A DNA stretch of 64,000 nt from Bacillus paralicheniformis (GTDB lineage Bacteria; Bacillota; Bacilli; Bacillales; Bacillaceae): NCBI RefSeq assembly GCF_001042485.2, contig NZ_LBMN02000036.1:1-64000 (forward strand), written 5' to 3'. Below are positions 1-6,904 of the stretch, one piece after another (position 1 is the stretch's first letter; every line of letters starts with the position of its first letter). The position numbers and the translations under genes were made by a program. The notes under the pieces were generated by a model. The model ran no database searches. It was not told the origin of the DNA and saw nothing but the letters and a program-made list of their open reading frames with translations.

Positions 1-32
1 ACAAATGATATTTTAAATGTTATAATAAATTG

Positions 33-61
33 TTTACAGAAATAAATTCTATTTTTATTTA
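33..61 (+). promoter_or_regulatory. possible sigma-A promoter of rpsN
   Basis: TTTACA at 33-38 and TATTTA at 56-61 are separated by 17 bases and lie 38 bases before the S14 start. The surrounding DNA is very AT-rich, so matches of this quality arise by chance. I see no clear Zur palindrome here. Confidence 0.3.
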
Positions 62-98
62 TATAAATCGATGAATTTAAAATGAAGGAGGTAAAAAG

Positions 99-284
99 AT
101 GGCCAAGACTTCAATGATTGTCAAACAAAAACGGGAACAAAAGTTCAAAGTCAGAGAGTACACCCGCTGTGAACGCTGCGGCAGACCGCATTCCGTGATT
201 CGGAAGTTTAAATTGTGCCGCATCTGCTTCCGTGAGCTTGCTTACAAAGGGCATATCCCCGGCGTTAAAAAAGCAAGCTGGTAA
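99..284 (+). CDS. rpsN: 30S ribosomal protein S14, zinc-binding type
   Basis: This is a 61-residue S14 protein, a small-subunit component of the 30S head. It carries the four-cysteine zinc ribbon (C24-x2-C27 and C40-x2-C43) and the C-terminal GVKKASW ending, so it is the short zinc-containing form, not the longer cysteine-free paralogue. An ideal AAGGAGG lies 8 bases before the ATG. In Bacillus the usual zinc-type rpsN sits inside the S10-spc ribosomal operon. Here the gene stands alone, followed at once by a terminator and an unrelated Nudix gene on the other strand, so it is probably a second copy. Residues 8-19 ([12 protein letters not shown]) look diverged from the usual Bacillus sequence as I remember it. 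Confidence 0.93.
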   Translation: MAKTSMIVKQKREQKFKVREYTRCERCGRPHSVIRKFKLCRICFRELAYKGHIPGVKKASW

Positions 285-294
285 GAACGACTTC

Positions 295-323
295 GTCAGC
301 CTTTTTAAGAGGCTGGCTTTTTT
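295..323 (+). terminator. rho-independent terminator of rpsN
   Basis: GTCAGCC (295-301) pairs with GGCTGGC (311-317) with one G-U pair and is followed by a run of T. Confidence 0.8.
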
Positions 324-359
324 GATTTAGGCTCTGTTGAATTTTAATGTTGATATTGC

Positions 360-397
360 ATGAAAATAGAGGAAATCCTATGATTAGGGTTTCCTCT
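360..397 (-). terminator. terminator of the Nudix gene
   Basis: A 13-base stem (368-380 with 385-397, one G-U pair) with loop TGAT lies 40 bases after the Nudix stop codon and is followed on the minus strand by ATTTTC. Confidence 0.6.
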
Positions 398-436
398 ATA
401 CTTGTTCAACTAACGTCTCTGTTAGCTGGATAAGAA

Positions 437-895
437 CTATTGAATCAGTTGCTCATTATACACACTCATTGAGTGTACATTCTCTTTTAATAGGTTATCA
501 ATGATTTGCTTTATTACATTTGGTTCTCGTAAGTCTTCGTTCTCAAATGTTACAAGGTCACTTACTTTTATCCACTTGCAGTCTGAAATTTCATCTTCTT
601 CGAGCTTGATAGAACCTCCGGTAACTTCACCAATAAAATGAAATAAAATAACTTGATTCTTCGTCCTGCTGATAAAATTATATACACCAGCAGCCGCAAT
701 CAGTTTTATGTCCAATCCAGTTTCCTCTTTAACTTCTCTTCGAGCTGAATGGAGAATGTCCTCTCCATATTCGATACGTCCACCCGGAAAGTTCCACTTA
801 TGAACGGCGGTAGGCTTATTCTCTTTTATCATCAAGACTTTATCATCCCGTAAGATTGATACACTGGCTACTAAAACAATTCCATTTTGCGACAT
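437..895 (-). CDS. Nudix hydrolase
   Basis: This is a 152-residue Nudix-fold pyrophosphohydrolase. The Nudix box is complete: GGRIEYGED, then ARREVKEETGLD, matching G-x5-E-x7-REU-x-EE-x-G-U, which binds the divalent metal and acts on a nucleoside diphosphate linked to another moiety. The N-terminal beta strand is GIVLVASVSILRDD. I chose the ATG at 895 (MSQNGIV) because AAGGAG lies 6-7 bases before it; an in-frame ATG 21 bases upstream overlaps this site. It follows the rifampin phosphotransferase-like gene on the same strand with no terminator visible between them, so co-transcription is possible. The substrate cannot be read from the sequence; MutT-like or ADP-sugar activity are both open. 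Confidence 0.85.
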   Translation of the reverse strand: MSQNGIVLVASVSILRDDKVLMIKENKPTAVHKWNFPGGRIEYGEDILHSARREVKEETGLDIKLIAAAGVYNFISRTKNQVILFHFIGEVTGGSIKLEEDEISDCKWIKVSDLVTFENEDLREPNVIKQIIDNLLKENVHSMSVYNEQLIQ

Positions 896-1056
896 CCATT
901 TCTCCTTCATTTTCATTGGTTTGACTGGCTTCTTCTTTCATGAATCTGCTTTGTTCATTGAAAGCTCTCAACGCTTTGCTCACCTTGAGAATCAAACCGA
1001 ACTCTTGTTCTGTTTTTATTATATCTGGTATAAGCATCAAACATCAATATAAGCGC

Positions 1057-3723
1057 TCATGAGCCGTCACTGTTCAATATTTGAACAAACCCGTTTGTTC
1101 CGTCGATTCGGATGTAGGCGCCGTCTTCTATGATGTCTGTCGCTTTGTCAATTCCGACGACCGCAGGAATGCCGTATTCCCTTGCCACTACTGAACCATG
1201 AGTCATCATGCCGCCCACCTCCGTAATCAGTCCAACCGCTGAAGTAAAAAGCGGAGTCCAGCCCGGATCAGTATACGGCGCCACTAAGATGTCCCCTTGA
1301 TTCAGCTTCGCGTCTTCAGGGCTCTTCACAACTCTGGCGGTCCCTTCAATGATGCCCGCAGAAACCGGTGTCCCTGTGAGAGCTCCTTCGGGACTTTTTG
1401 CATTTCGCAGCCTCCCTGTGATGATCTCCCCTTCACTTGTCATCACGCGGGGGGATGTGAGCTTTTGATTGGACATATGCTGCCGTTTTCTGTCTGTTAA
1501 CCATTCCGGAATATTCCCGATGCTGCGATTCTCCAATAGCGCGATAAGCTCTTCAAGCGTCAAGTAAAAAACATCGTCTTCACAATTGAGGATTCCTTTT
1601 TCAACGAGGTGGCGGGCTTCTTTAAGAATGGCTTTTTTGTATAAAAACATCAATTTTACAAGTGTAAATTTATGATGCTCCCGCATTCCCATCAGGCTTC
1701 GATACATATGAACGAGCCGGGAGATTCTCTTTTTTTCCGTGAAACGAAATTGAGAGATGATTTCCTTTTTTGCTTCTTCCGCTTCCATTTCGCCTTGTTT
1801 AAATTTCCTCCTGTGTTCCCCTTGGGCAGTCGTCCGAATATGGCTGAGTATGGACGGAACGAGCTGAACCGGAGCCTCTGCCCATCTTGGCCTTGTCATA
1901 TCGATTTCTCCCACGCACCGCATCCCGTACTTTTTGAGATAACCATCTAAACTCGCCTTCAATTCGGCGCCGCCGGGGATTTTGAGCAATTCTTCCATAA
2001 AGTTTTCGCTGTCTGCACGCTTGAAATAGTCAATGACTTCAGGATACTTCCTTGCTTGATCGGAAAGATCCCCCAACTCAAGACCCATTTCCGTTGTGAC
2101 ATTATGAGGCAGGGATTTATACAATTTCCCCAGTAAAATAGCGCTTTTTTCGTCCCCCAGCTTTTTTTTCAGCTTTTTTTCGAGCGCTCCGGCTGCAATC
2201 ATTCCGCTGAAGACATATACAGCGACTTTTGAAAGCACGTCTTGGAACATCCTTTCCATTCCTTTTTGGATGACGCGGATCGTCTCAGCACCGGAAGTCC
2301 GGCTAAGCTTCTCCTCGGTGTCCGTCACGATCGCTTCAATGATCAATTCCGCTTTTTTCTCGGCTTTATCGGGGTTTTTCATCAGCAGGATTCCGACAAC
2401 CTTTAATGCTGCCGGAATCAAAATCGGCATCAATCTCCCGGCAATATGAAACATGCCTTTTATCGAAATGGAATTAAACTGTTGTTCTTTGCGCTTGACT
2501 GCCTCCGATACAGCAGATGCCATCAGCTGATCCATACCATTTAATACTTTAAGCAGCCGGCTTCGGGCGGATCTGAGGGAAAGAGCACCCGTAATATCGG
2601 CGAACACTCTTCCTCCCGCTTCGCGAAGAATCGGCTGTGCCGAAGGGTCTTTTTTTAAAAATCGGAGAACTTGGCTGATCACCGATACACCCAATGGTTT
2701 CATTGGATCGGTCATCATTTGGATATAGCCAAAATTAATCAATACATGCGGCTTATCATCAAAAACGTGTACGGCCGGGTATAGGGATGTGATCGGCCGG
2801 CTTTGAAGAATGTAAAAGCTGCCGCCGGCAAAAGCCCATTCTATATCCTGTTCCTTACCGTAGTGAGCCTCGATTCTGCGCCCCAGTTCTGCCAATTCGA
2901 CGATTTTTGGATCCGGCAAAGCCTGTGTTTGTTGTTCTTCCGGAGAGAGGGTTTTCTGAACGGTTCCTCCTTCTGGAACGGAGTAAATGGCCGATTCCTT
3001 CTTCGAAAGTTGTTTTTTGACGATTTCACCTGACTGAACCTGATACAGATCAGCGCTCACAATTCCGGACACCAACGCTTCACCCAAGCCGAAGCTGGCA
3101 TCGATGGAAACCGTTTTGCGGTGCCCCGTGATCGGGTCCGCAGTGAACATAATACCGGACACCTCGGGAAAAACCATCTCTTGCACGACAACTGCAAGAA
3201 AAACAGAGCGGTGATCGAAACCGTTTTTCGCGCGGTAGGAAATCGCCCTGTCCGTAAACAGAGAGGACCAGCATTGTTTTACCGCATCAAGAAGCTGATC
3301 TTTTCCGCAGACATTCAAAAAGGTATCCTGCTGCCCCGCAAATGAAGCTGTCGGCAGGTCTTCTGCCGTAGCACTGGAGCGGACAGCATAGGCTTTATCT
3401 TTGCCGGTCGTATCAACGCCTTCCAGTATCGCCGATTTGATCTCGTCAGGTATGGGAATCTGGGCAAGATGCTCGCGAATCTGCTGCCCCGCAATCCGAA
3501 TCTGTTCCAGATCATCATGCTTGAGCTGTCCAAGCTGGTCGAGCAGGCTGTCGATGATGCCGCTTGTTTGTATGAACGCGCGATAGGCGGCAGTTGATAT
3601 GCAAAACCCCTCGGGAACGGGAAAACCCGCTTTTGTCATTTCCCCGAGGTTCGCCCCCTTTCCGCCGACATAGGGCAAAGCAAATTGATCGATTTCATTG
3701 AAATACAGCACATATTTCTCCAT
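1057..3723 (-). CDS. rph: rifampin phosphotransferase / PEP synthase-like enzyme
   Basis: This 888-residue protein has the PEP-synthase fold: an N-terminal ATP-grasp domain (about 1-320, with GGKGANLGEM and AVRSSATAEDLP), a long central helical region, and a C-terminal swivelling phosphohistidine domain. The histidine motif is GGMMTHGSVVAREYG with H842. True PEP synthases carry a GGRTCHAAI-like motif instead; a T-H-G-S motif with this three-domain layout is what characterised rifampin phosphotransferases show (ATP to AMP and phosphate with phosphorylation of the antibiotic). B. subtilis Pps is of the same type. AAGGAGAGG lies before the ATG. A TetR gene diverges upstream, which suggests drug-responsive control. 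The rph assignment over pps is inference from the histidine motif and length. Confidence 0.8.
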   Translation of the reverse strand: MEKYVLYFNEIDQFALPYVGGKGANLGEMTKAGFPVPEGFCISTAAYRAFIQTSGIIDSLLDQLGQLKHDDLEQIRIAGQQIREHLAQIPIPDEIKSAILEGVDTTGKDKAYAVRSSATAEDLPTASFAGQQDTFLNVCGKDQLLDAVKQCWSSLFTDRAISYRAKNGFDHRSVFLAVVVQEMVFPEVSGIMFTADPITGHRKTVSIDASFGLGEALVSGIVSADLYQVQSGEIVKKQLSKKESAIYSVPEGGTVQKTLSPEEQQTQALPDPKIVELAELGRRIEAHYGKEQDIEWAFAGGSFYILQSRPITSLYPAVHVFDDKPHVLINFGYIQMMTDPMKPLGVSVISQVLRFLKKDPSAQPILREAGGRVFADITGALSLRSARSRLLKVLNGMDQLMASAVSEAVKRKEQQFNSISIKGMFHIAGRLMPILIPAALKVVGILLMKNPDKAEKKAELIIEAIVTDTEEKLSRTSGAETIRVIQKGMERMFQDVLSKVAVYVFSGMIAAGALEKKLKKKLGDEKSAILLGKLYKSLPHNVTTEMGLELGDLSDQARKYPEVIDYFKRADSENFMEELLKIPGGAELKASLDGYLKKYGMRCVGEIDMTRPRWAEAPVQLVPSILSHIRTTAQGEHRRKFKQGEMEAEEAKKEIISQFRFTEKKRISRLVHMYRSLMGMREHHKFTLVKLMFLYKKAILKEARHLVEKGILNCEDDVFYLTLEELIALLENRSIGNIPEWLTDRKRQHMSNQKLTSPRVMTSEGEIITGRLRNAKSPEGALTGTPVSAGIIEGTARVVKSPEDAKLNQGDILVAPYTDPGWTPLFTSAVGLITEVGGMMTHGSVVAREYGIPAVVGIDKATDIIEDGAYIRIDGTNGFVQILNSDGS

Positions 3724-3846
3724 TCTATCCTCTCCTTAGAGCCGCTTTTTGAAATTCCACGCCTCATTTTGGACGATTGATTTTGCCCTGGCCGGACTTT
3801 CAACACACTTTGTCTTATGAGGCATGCTTTTTCATACACAAATATT

Positions 3847-3860
3847 GAACACTGTGTTGA
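3847..3860. promoter_or_regulatory. palindrome between rph and the TetR gene
   Basis: AACAC-T-GTGTT at 3848-3858 is a perfect 11-base palindrome in the divergent intergenic region, the usual place for a TetR operator. It is shorter than most TetR operators, so the assignment is tentative. Confidence 0.35.
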
Positions 3861-3986
3861 TTAATATTCATCATGTTTATTATAATTGCACAAAAGGCGA
3901 ATGCAATGAACAATCAATCAGCAAATGTTAAGTTCTCAACACAAACATGGACATTGTTGATTTTCATGGACCTCGGGAGGATTTGT

Positions 3987-4592
3987 ATGACTGGACAAAA
4001 AAAAGACCGCAGGGTAAAGCGCACGAAAAAAATGATTAGAGACGCACTTTCTGAACTGATGAAAAATAAAACGTTTGAAGAGATATCCGTCACGGACATT
4101 ACAACGAAAGCCGATATTAACCGCGGCACGTTTTACTTGCATTACGAAGATAAATACGATTTGCTGAAACAAAGCGAGGAGGAAATTATCCAAGAGATCA
4201 GTAACATTGCTAAACGCTCGATTCACTCAATGGACATATTAAATCAGGATGTGATTGATCATCCGCTAACGTTTGTCGTCGATATTTTTCAATATATAAG
4301 AGAAAACGAGGTTTTTATGAAGGCAATTTTAGGCCCGAAAGGCCCGGGTTCTTTCCGTTTGAAATTCAAATCGGTTTTGAGCATCAATTTAAAACGGCTG
4401 AAAAAAGCGATCAAGGCGGATCCGATCGTACCGGAGGACTACTTGATTTCCTATATAACCGGCGCTCATATCAGCGTCATGCAGCAATGGCTGGAAAACG
4501 GCATGAAAGAGACGCCGCATGATATGGCGCTCATTTTATCAAAAATAACTGGGATGGGCCCTGCATACGCGGCAGGACTGAGAAAAAAATGA
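3987..4592 (+). CDS. TetR/AcrR family transcriptional regulator
   Basis: This 201-residue protein starts with a basic stretch (KKDRRVKRTKKMI) and a TetR DNA-binding domain at about 12-60 (FEEISVTDITTKADINRGTFYLHYEDKYDLL), in which the recognition helix is followed by the F-Y-x-H-Y signature. The C-terminal part is the variable ligand-binding domain and resembles the TetR_C_7-type Firmicute group. I chose the ATG at 3987 because GGGAGG lies 6 bases before it and the DNA-binding domain begins right after; an in-frame ATG 114 bases upstream adds a non-conserved stretch. Divergent from the rph-like gene, which it may repress. The inducer is unknown. Confidence 0.85.
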   Translation: MTGQKKDRRVKRTKKMIRDALSELMKNKTFEEISVTDITTKADINRGTFYLHYEDKYDLLKQSEEEIIQEISNIAKRSIHSMDILNQDVIDHPLTFVVDIFQYIRENEVFMKAILGPKGPGSFRLKFKSVLSINLKRLKKAIKADPIVPEDYLISYITGAHISVMQQWLENGMKETPHDMALILSKITGMGPAYAAGLRKK

Positions 4593-4604
4593 CAGGCTTT
4601 CAGG

Positions 4605-4626
4605 AAGAGGGATAACCCTCTTTTTT
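4605..4626 (+). terminator. terminator of the TetR gene
   Basis: AAGAGGG-ATAA-CCCTCTT followed by T residues, 12 bases after the stop codon. Confidence 0.85.
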
Positions 4627-4693
4627 GCTTTTTTCGTGGTATGTATAAGAAATCAAAAATAATCCAAAATATAGTGAAAAAGGTGGTGAGACC

Positions 4694-4819
4694 ATGCAGA
4701 AGAAAGGCATTCAAAACAGCAGCCTCGAGCAGCTGAAAAACGACCACGAAACAGAAAGCGCATTCCAGCAGGATAACAAAAGCAATAAACAGCAACAAAA
4801 CAGGAATGCTTTAAAATAA
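4694..4819 (+). CDS. small hydrophilic protein of unknown function
   Basis: A 41-residue reading frame starts MQKKGIQNSS and is rich in Gln, Asn and Lys (residues 25-36 are almost all Q, N, K), with no hydrophobic segment. GGTGGTGAG lies 3-4 bases before the ATG, and the stop is 21 bases before the DUF2512 gene, so the two are probably co-transcribed. The composition resembles minor small acid-soluble spore proteins, but I do not recognise the family. Confidence 0.55.
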   Translation: MQKKGIQNSSLEQLKNDHETESAFQQDNKSNKQQQNRNALK

Positions 4820-4840
4820 GCTGAAAGGTGTGGAAACGAA

Positions 4841-5296
4841 ATGAAGCATGTAAGAGCATTGTGTTTAAAATTTATTGTGAGCCTTGTCCTCTTATATGTG
4901 GTGCTAACTCTGTTTTTTGGCGTTCCATTTGGCGAAATGTTTGTTTTGACATTGTTTTTAGGTGTGATCTCCTATCTGATCGGAGATCTTCTTCTTCTGC
5001 CGAGAACAAACAATACAACTGCAACAATGGGAGACTTTGGCCTTTCCCTCGTATTGATCTGGGCGATTCTCGCCATGCAAAATAATCCGCCGTATGGTTC
5101 GCTTGCTGCAGCTTCAATCGTGTCAGCAATCGGCGTCACAGTGTTCGAATATTTCTTCCACCGCTATATGGAAGCCAACGTTTTGGGCGAAACGGAAAAC
5201 GAAAAACGGGAAAAGCCAGGCTCATTGCAGTATCAAAGTGAAGCATCGGAAGAACTTTACCCGGTTACCCCATCTAAAAAACAGGACGAAGACTAA
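4841..5296 (+). CDS. DUF2512 (YndM-like) membrane protein
   Basis: This 151-residue protein has four hydrophobic segments in the first 110 residues (about 8-26, 30-48, 58-74 and 80-100) and a charged cytoplasmic-type tail rich in Glu and Lys. The pattern and the phrase LGVISYLIGDLLLLPR match the YndM/DUF2512 family of small Bacillus membrane proteins, whose function is unknown. Start ATG at 4841 has GAAAGGTGTGG upstream. A strong terminator follows directly. Confidence 0.75.
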   Translation: MKHVRALCLKFIVSLVLLYVVLTLFFGVPFGEMFVLTLFLGVISYLIGDLLLLPRTNNTTATMGDFGLSLVLIWAILAMQNNPPYGSLAAASIVSAIGVTVFEYFFHRYMEANVLGETENEKREKPGSLQYQSEASEELYPVTPSKKQDED

Positions 5297-5300
5297 GCAC

Positions 5301-5327
5301 AAAAACCTGCCGATCGGCAGGTTTTTT
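5301..5327 (+). terminator. terminator after the DUF2512 gene
   Basis: AACCTGCC-GATC-like inverted repeat (AAACCTGCC / GGCAGGTTT) with a T run. Confidence 0.9.
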
Positions 5328-5419
5328 ACTTTTTATGCCCCGAGGTATTTTTTCCTCATTTAAAGGAATATCGATCTTTTTCACGAATTGATAATAAAAA
5401 AGTGAGGAGGGCTAAAAAT

Positions 5420-5935
5420 ATGACACATCGCGCACTAAAGCATTTAGATTATCACAACTGGGCGAATCAAAGGGTGCTCAGCCACCTGAAAAGCCTGCCT
5501 GAAGAGCTGTTCACCCGGGAAATCCAAAGCGTTTTTCAATCTGTATCTGAGGTCGTTACCCATATGTGCGTGGCCGACGCCTTGTGGCTGAAAGTAATAT
5601 CCGGAGCCGCTTACGAGGAAGCAAAGGAAACCGGCATGCGGCTGAAAGAAATGTTAAAGGGAAAAAAGATTGATGACTTCGTCTCCATTTTTCAAGACAC
5701 GGCGCTTCAATATGAAACGTTTTTTGAAAATCTTGAAGACCCCGATGGTGAAATCACGATTGCACATCCGGCATTCGGCGAAATCAAAACGCCTGTTAGC
5801 GAACTCCTTCATCACGTGGTCAATCACGGCACGTACCACAGAGGCAACATTTCAGCGATGCTGAGGCAAATGGGTGAAGCGGGTGTGCCGACTGACTATG
5901 TTTATTATTTATTAAGCATGAAGCAGCCGACATAA
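5420..5935 (+). CDS. DinB family protein
   Basis: This 171-residue protein has the four-helix DinB/YfiT fold. It starts HLDYHNWANQRVL, typical of DinB proteins, and carries the candidate metal-binding histidines in THMCVADALW (helix 2) and HHVVNHGTYHRGN (last helices). These proteins bind a divalent metal and include bacillithiol- or mycothiol-dependent transferases; the reaction of this one is unknown. I chose the ATG at 5420 because GGAGGG lies 7-8 bases before it; an upstream GTG at 5402 has no such site. The gene converges on azoR and shares a terminator with it. Confidence 0.8.
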   Translation: MTHRALKHLDYHNWANQRVLSHLKSLPEELFTREIQSVFQSVSEVVTHMCVADALWLKVISGAAYEEAKETGMRLKEMLKGKKIDDFVSIFQDTALQYETFFENLEDPDGEITIAHPAFGEIKTPVSELLHHVVNHGTYHRGNISAMLRQMGEAGVPTDYVYYLLSMKQPT

Positions 5936-5937
5936 AT

Positions 5938-5972
5938 AAAAAACCCTTGTTCCGCTTTTGGAACAAGGGTTT
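5938..5972 (-). terminator. bidirectional terminator between dinB-like gene and azoR
   Basis: AAACCCTTGTTCC (5941-5953) pairs perfectly with GGAACAAGGGTTT (5960-5972). The T run is much better on the minus strand, so it mainly serves azoR. Confidence 0.85.
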
Positions 5973-5977
5973 CACAA

Positions 5978-6604
5978 TTAAAATGATGCTGCAAGTTTTT
6001 TAGCTTCTGCTAAGCCGTTTTCAATGATTTTTTGAGCGTCGTCAGGAACAGCGTTGTGTCCTTCGATGACAACGGTATGCAGGTCTTGAACACCGAAGAA
6101 GCCCATGACGGTTTTCATGTAGTTCAATGACATTTCCATTGCAGCCATCGGTCCTTCAGAATAGAAGCCGCCTCTGGCATTTAACAGAGCAACCTTCTTG
6201 TCTCCCATCAGGCCTTTAGGTCCTTCAGGAGTGTATGTAAACGTCACTCCTGCGCGGGACAAGTAGTCCACATAAGTGTGAAGTACAGCTGGAACAGCAA
6301 AGTTCCACAATGGGAAAGCAAAAACAACTTTATCGGCTTTGACGAATTCGTCCAAGTAACGGTCCGCTACAGCTGCAGCTGCTTTTTCTTCCTCGTTCAA
6401 TTCCATGCCTTTTCCTGCTTTAAATGTCCCGTTAATAGCATTTCTGCCCAGGTACGGCGGGTTTTCTTTGTAAAGATCAAGCTCTACAATTTCATCGTTT
6501 GGATGATTTTCTTTATAGCTGTTAAGAAACGCATCATAAAGTTTTACAGATACAGCTTCTTCAGCAGTACGGTCATTAGCTTTAACAAACAATACTTTAG
6601 ACAT
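5978..6604 (-). CDS. azoR: FMN-dependent NADH-azoreductase
   Basis: This 208-residue flavodoxin-fold enzyme reduces azo bonds and quinones by two-electron transfer from NADH through FMN. It begins MSKVLFVKAND and has the family segments FAFPLWNFAVPAVLHTYVDYL and the NARGG loop; the length equals that of B. subtilis AzoR1/AzoR2. The position two genes before yocK (after removing the insertion) points to azoR1 (YocJ), part of the YodB/Spx-linked defence against quinones and diamide. A GGGAGGAAAA site precedes the ATG. A YodB-type operator overlaps the promoter. Confidence 0.9.
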   Translation of the reverse strand: MSKVLFVKANDRTAEEAVSVKLYDAFLNSYKENHPNDEIVELDLYKENPPYLGRNAINGTFKAGKGMELNEEEKAAAAVADRYLDEFVKADKVVFAFPLWNFAVPAVLHTYVDYLSRAGVTFTYTPEGPKGLMGDKKVALLNARGGFYSEGPMAAMEMSLNYMKTVMGFFGVQDLHTVVIEGHNAVPDDAQKIIENGLAEAKKLAASF

Positions 6605-6637
6605 TCTATTTTCCTCCCGTGCTAACGTTTCAATATT

Positions 6638-6652
6638 TACTTACAAATAGTA
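6638..6652 (-). promoter_or_regulatory. YodB operator (TACT-N7-AGTA)
   Basis: On the minus strand the site reads TACTATTTGTAAGTA. It follows the TACT-N7-AGTA layout I recall for YodB boxes of azoR1 and yodC, and it starts at the last base of the -10 element, a position suited to repression. A related box sits at yodC (40530-40544), and yodB is in this window. Confidence 0.7.
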
Positions 6653-6680
6653 TGTTACTTTCTTTTAAATAGAAAGTCAA
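6652..6680 (-). promoter_or_regulatory. sigma-A promoter of azoR
   Basis: TTGACT (6675-6680) and TAACAT (6652-6657) on the minus strand, spacer 17 bases. Confidence 0.65.
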
Positions 6681-6904
6681 CTCATTTATTTTGATGCCAA
6701 AAGATGTTTCTATCAAAAAAGCCCTGTTCATATTTGATAAAAAACAAACGATTGCTCATATCAGCAAGAACTTTCGTTCGGATAATACAACATTATTTAA
6801 GTTCAAGCATAAAACATTATATTATGTAGCATATTTATGCGTGGTAGGAATATGCTGCGAAGCAAATAAAAAAGTTTTCGTTTAGGTTACAATGGCACAT
6901 CTCA

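Noticed and set aside
335-420. GGCTCTGTTGAATT and TTCAAC motifs resembling an insertion-sequence end
   Set aside because: Only a short resemblance to IS6-type ends; no transposase or second inverted repeat. The main hairpin here is better explained as the Nudix terminator.
843-1040. 65-residue minus-strand frame overlapping the Nudix start (MMLIPDIIKTEQEFGLILKV)
   Set aside because: No ribosome site, overlaps the Nudix gene in another frame, and only a vague MarR-like look. Possibly a decayed remnant, not a supported gene.
3420-3600. Opposite-strand and alternate-frame reading frames within rph
   Set aside because: They are shadows of a well-supported 888-residue gene with strong codon structure.
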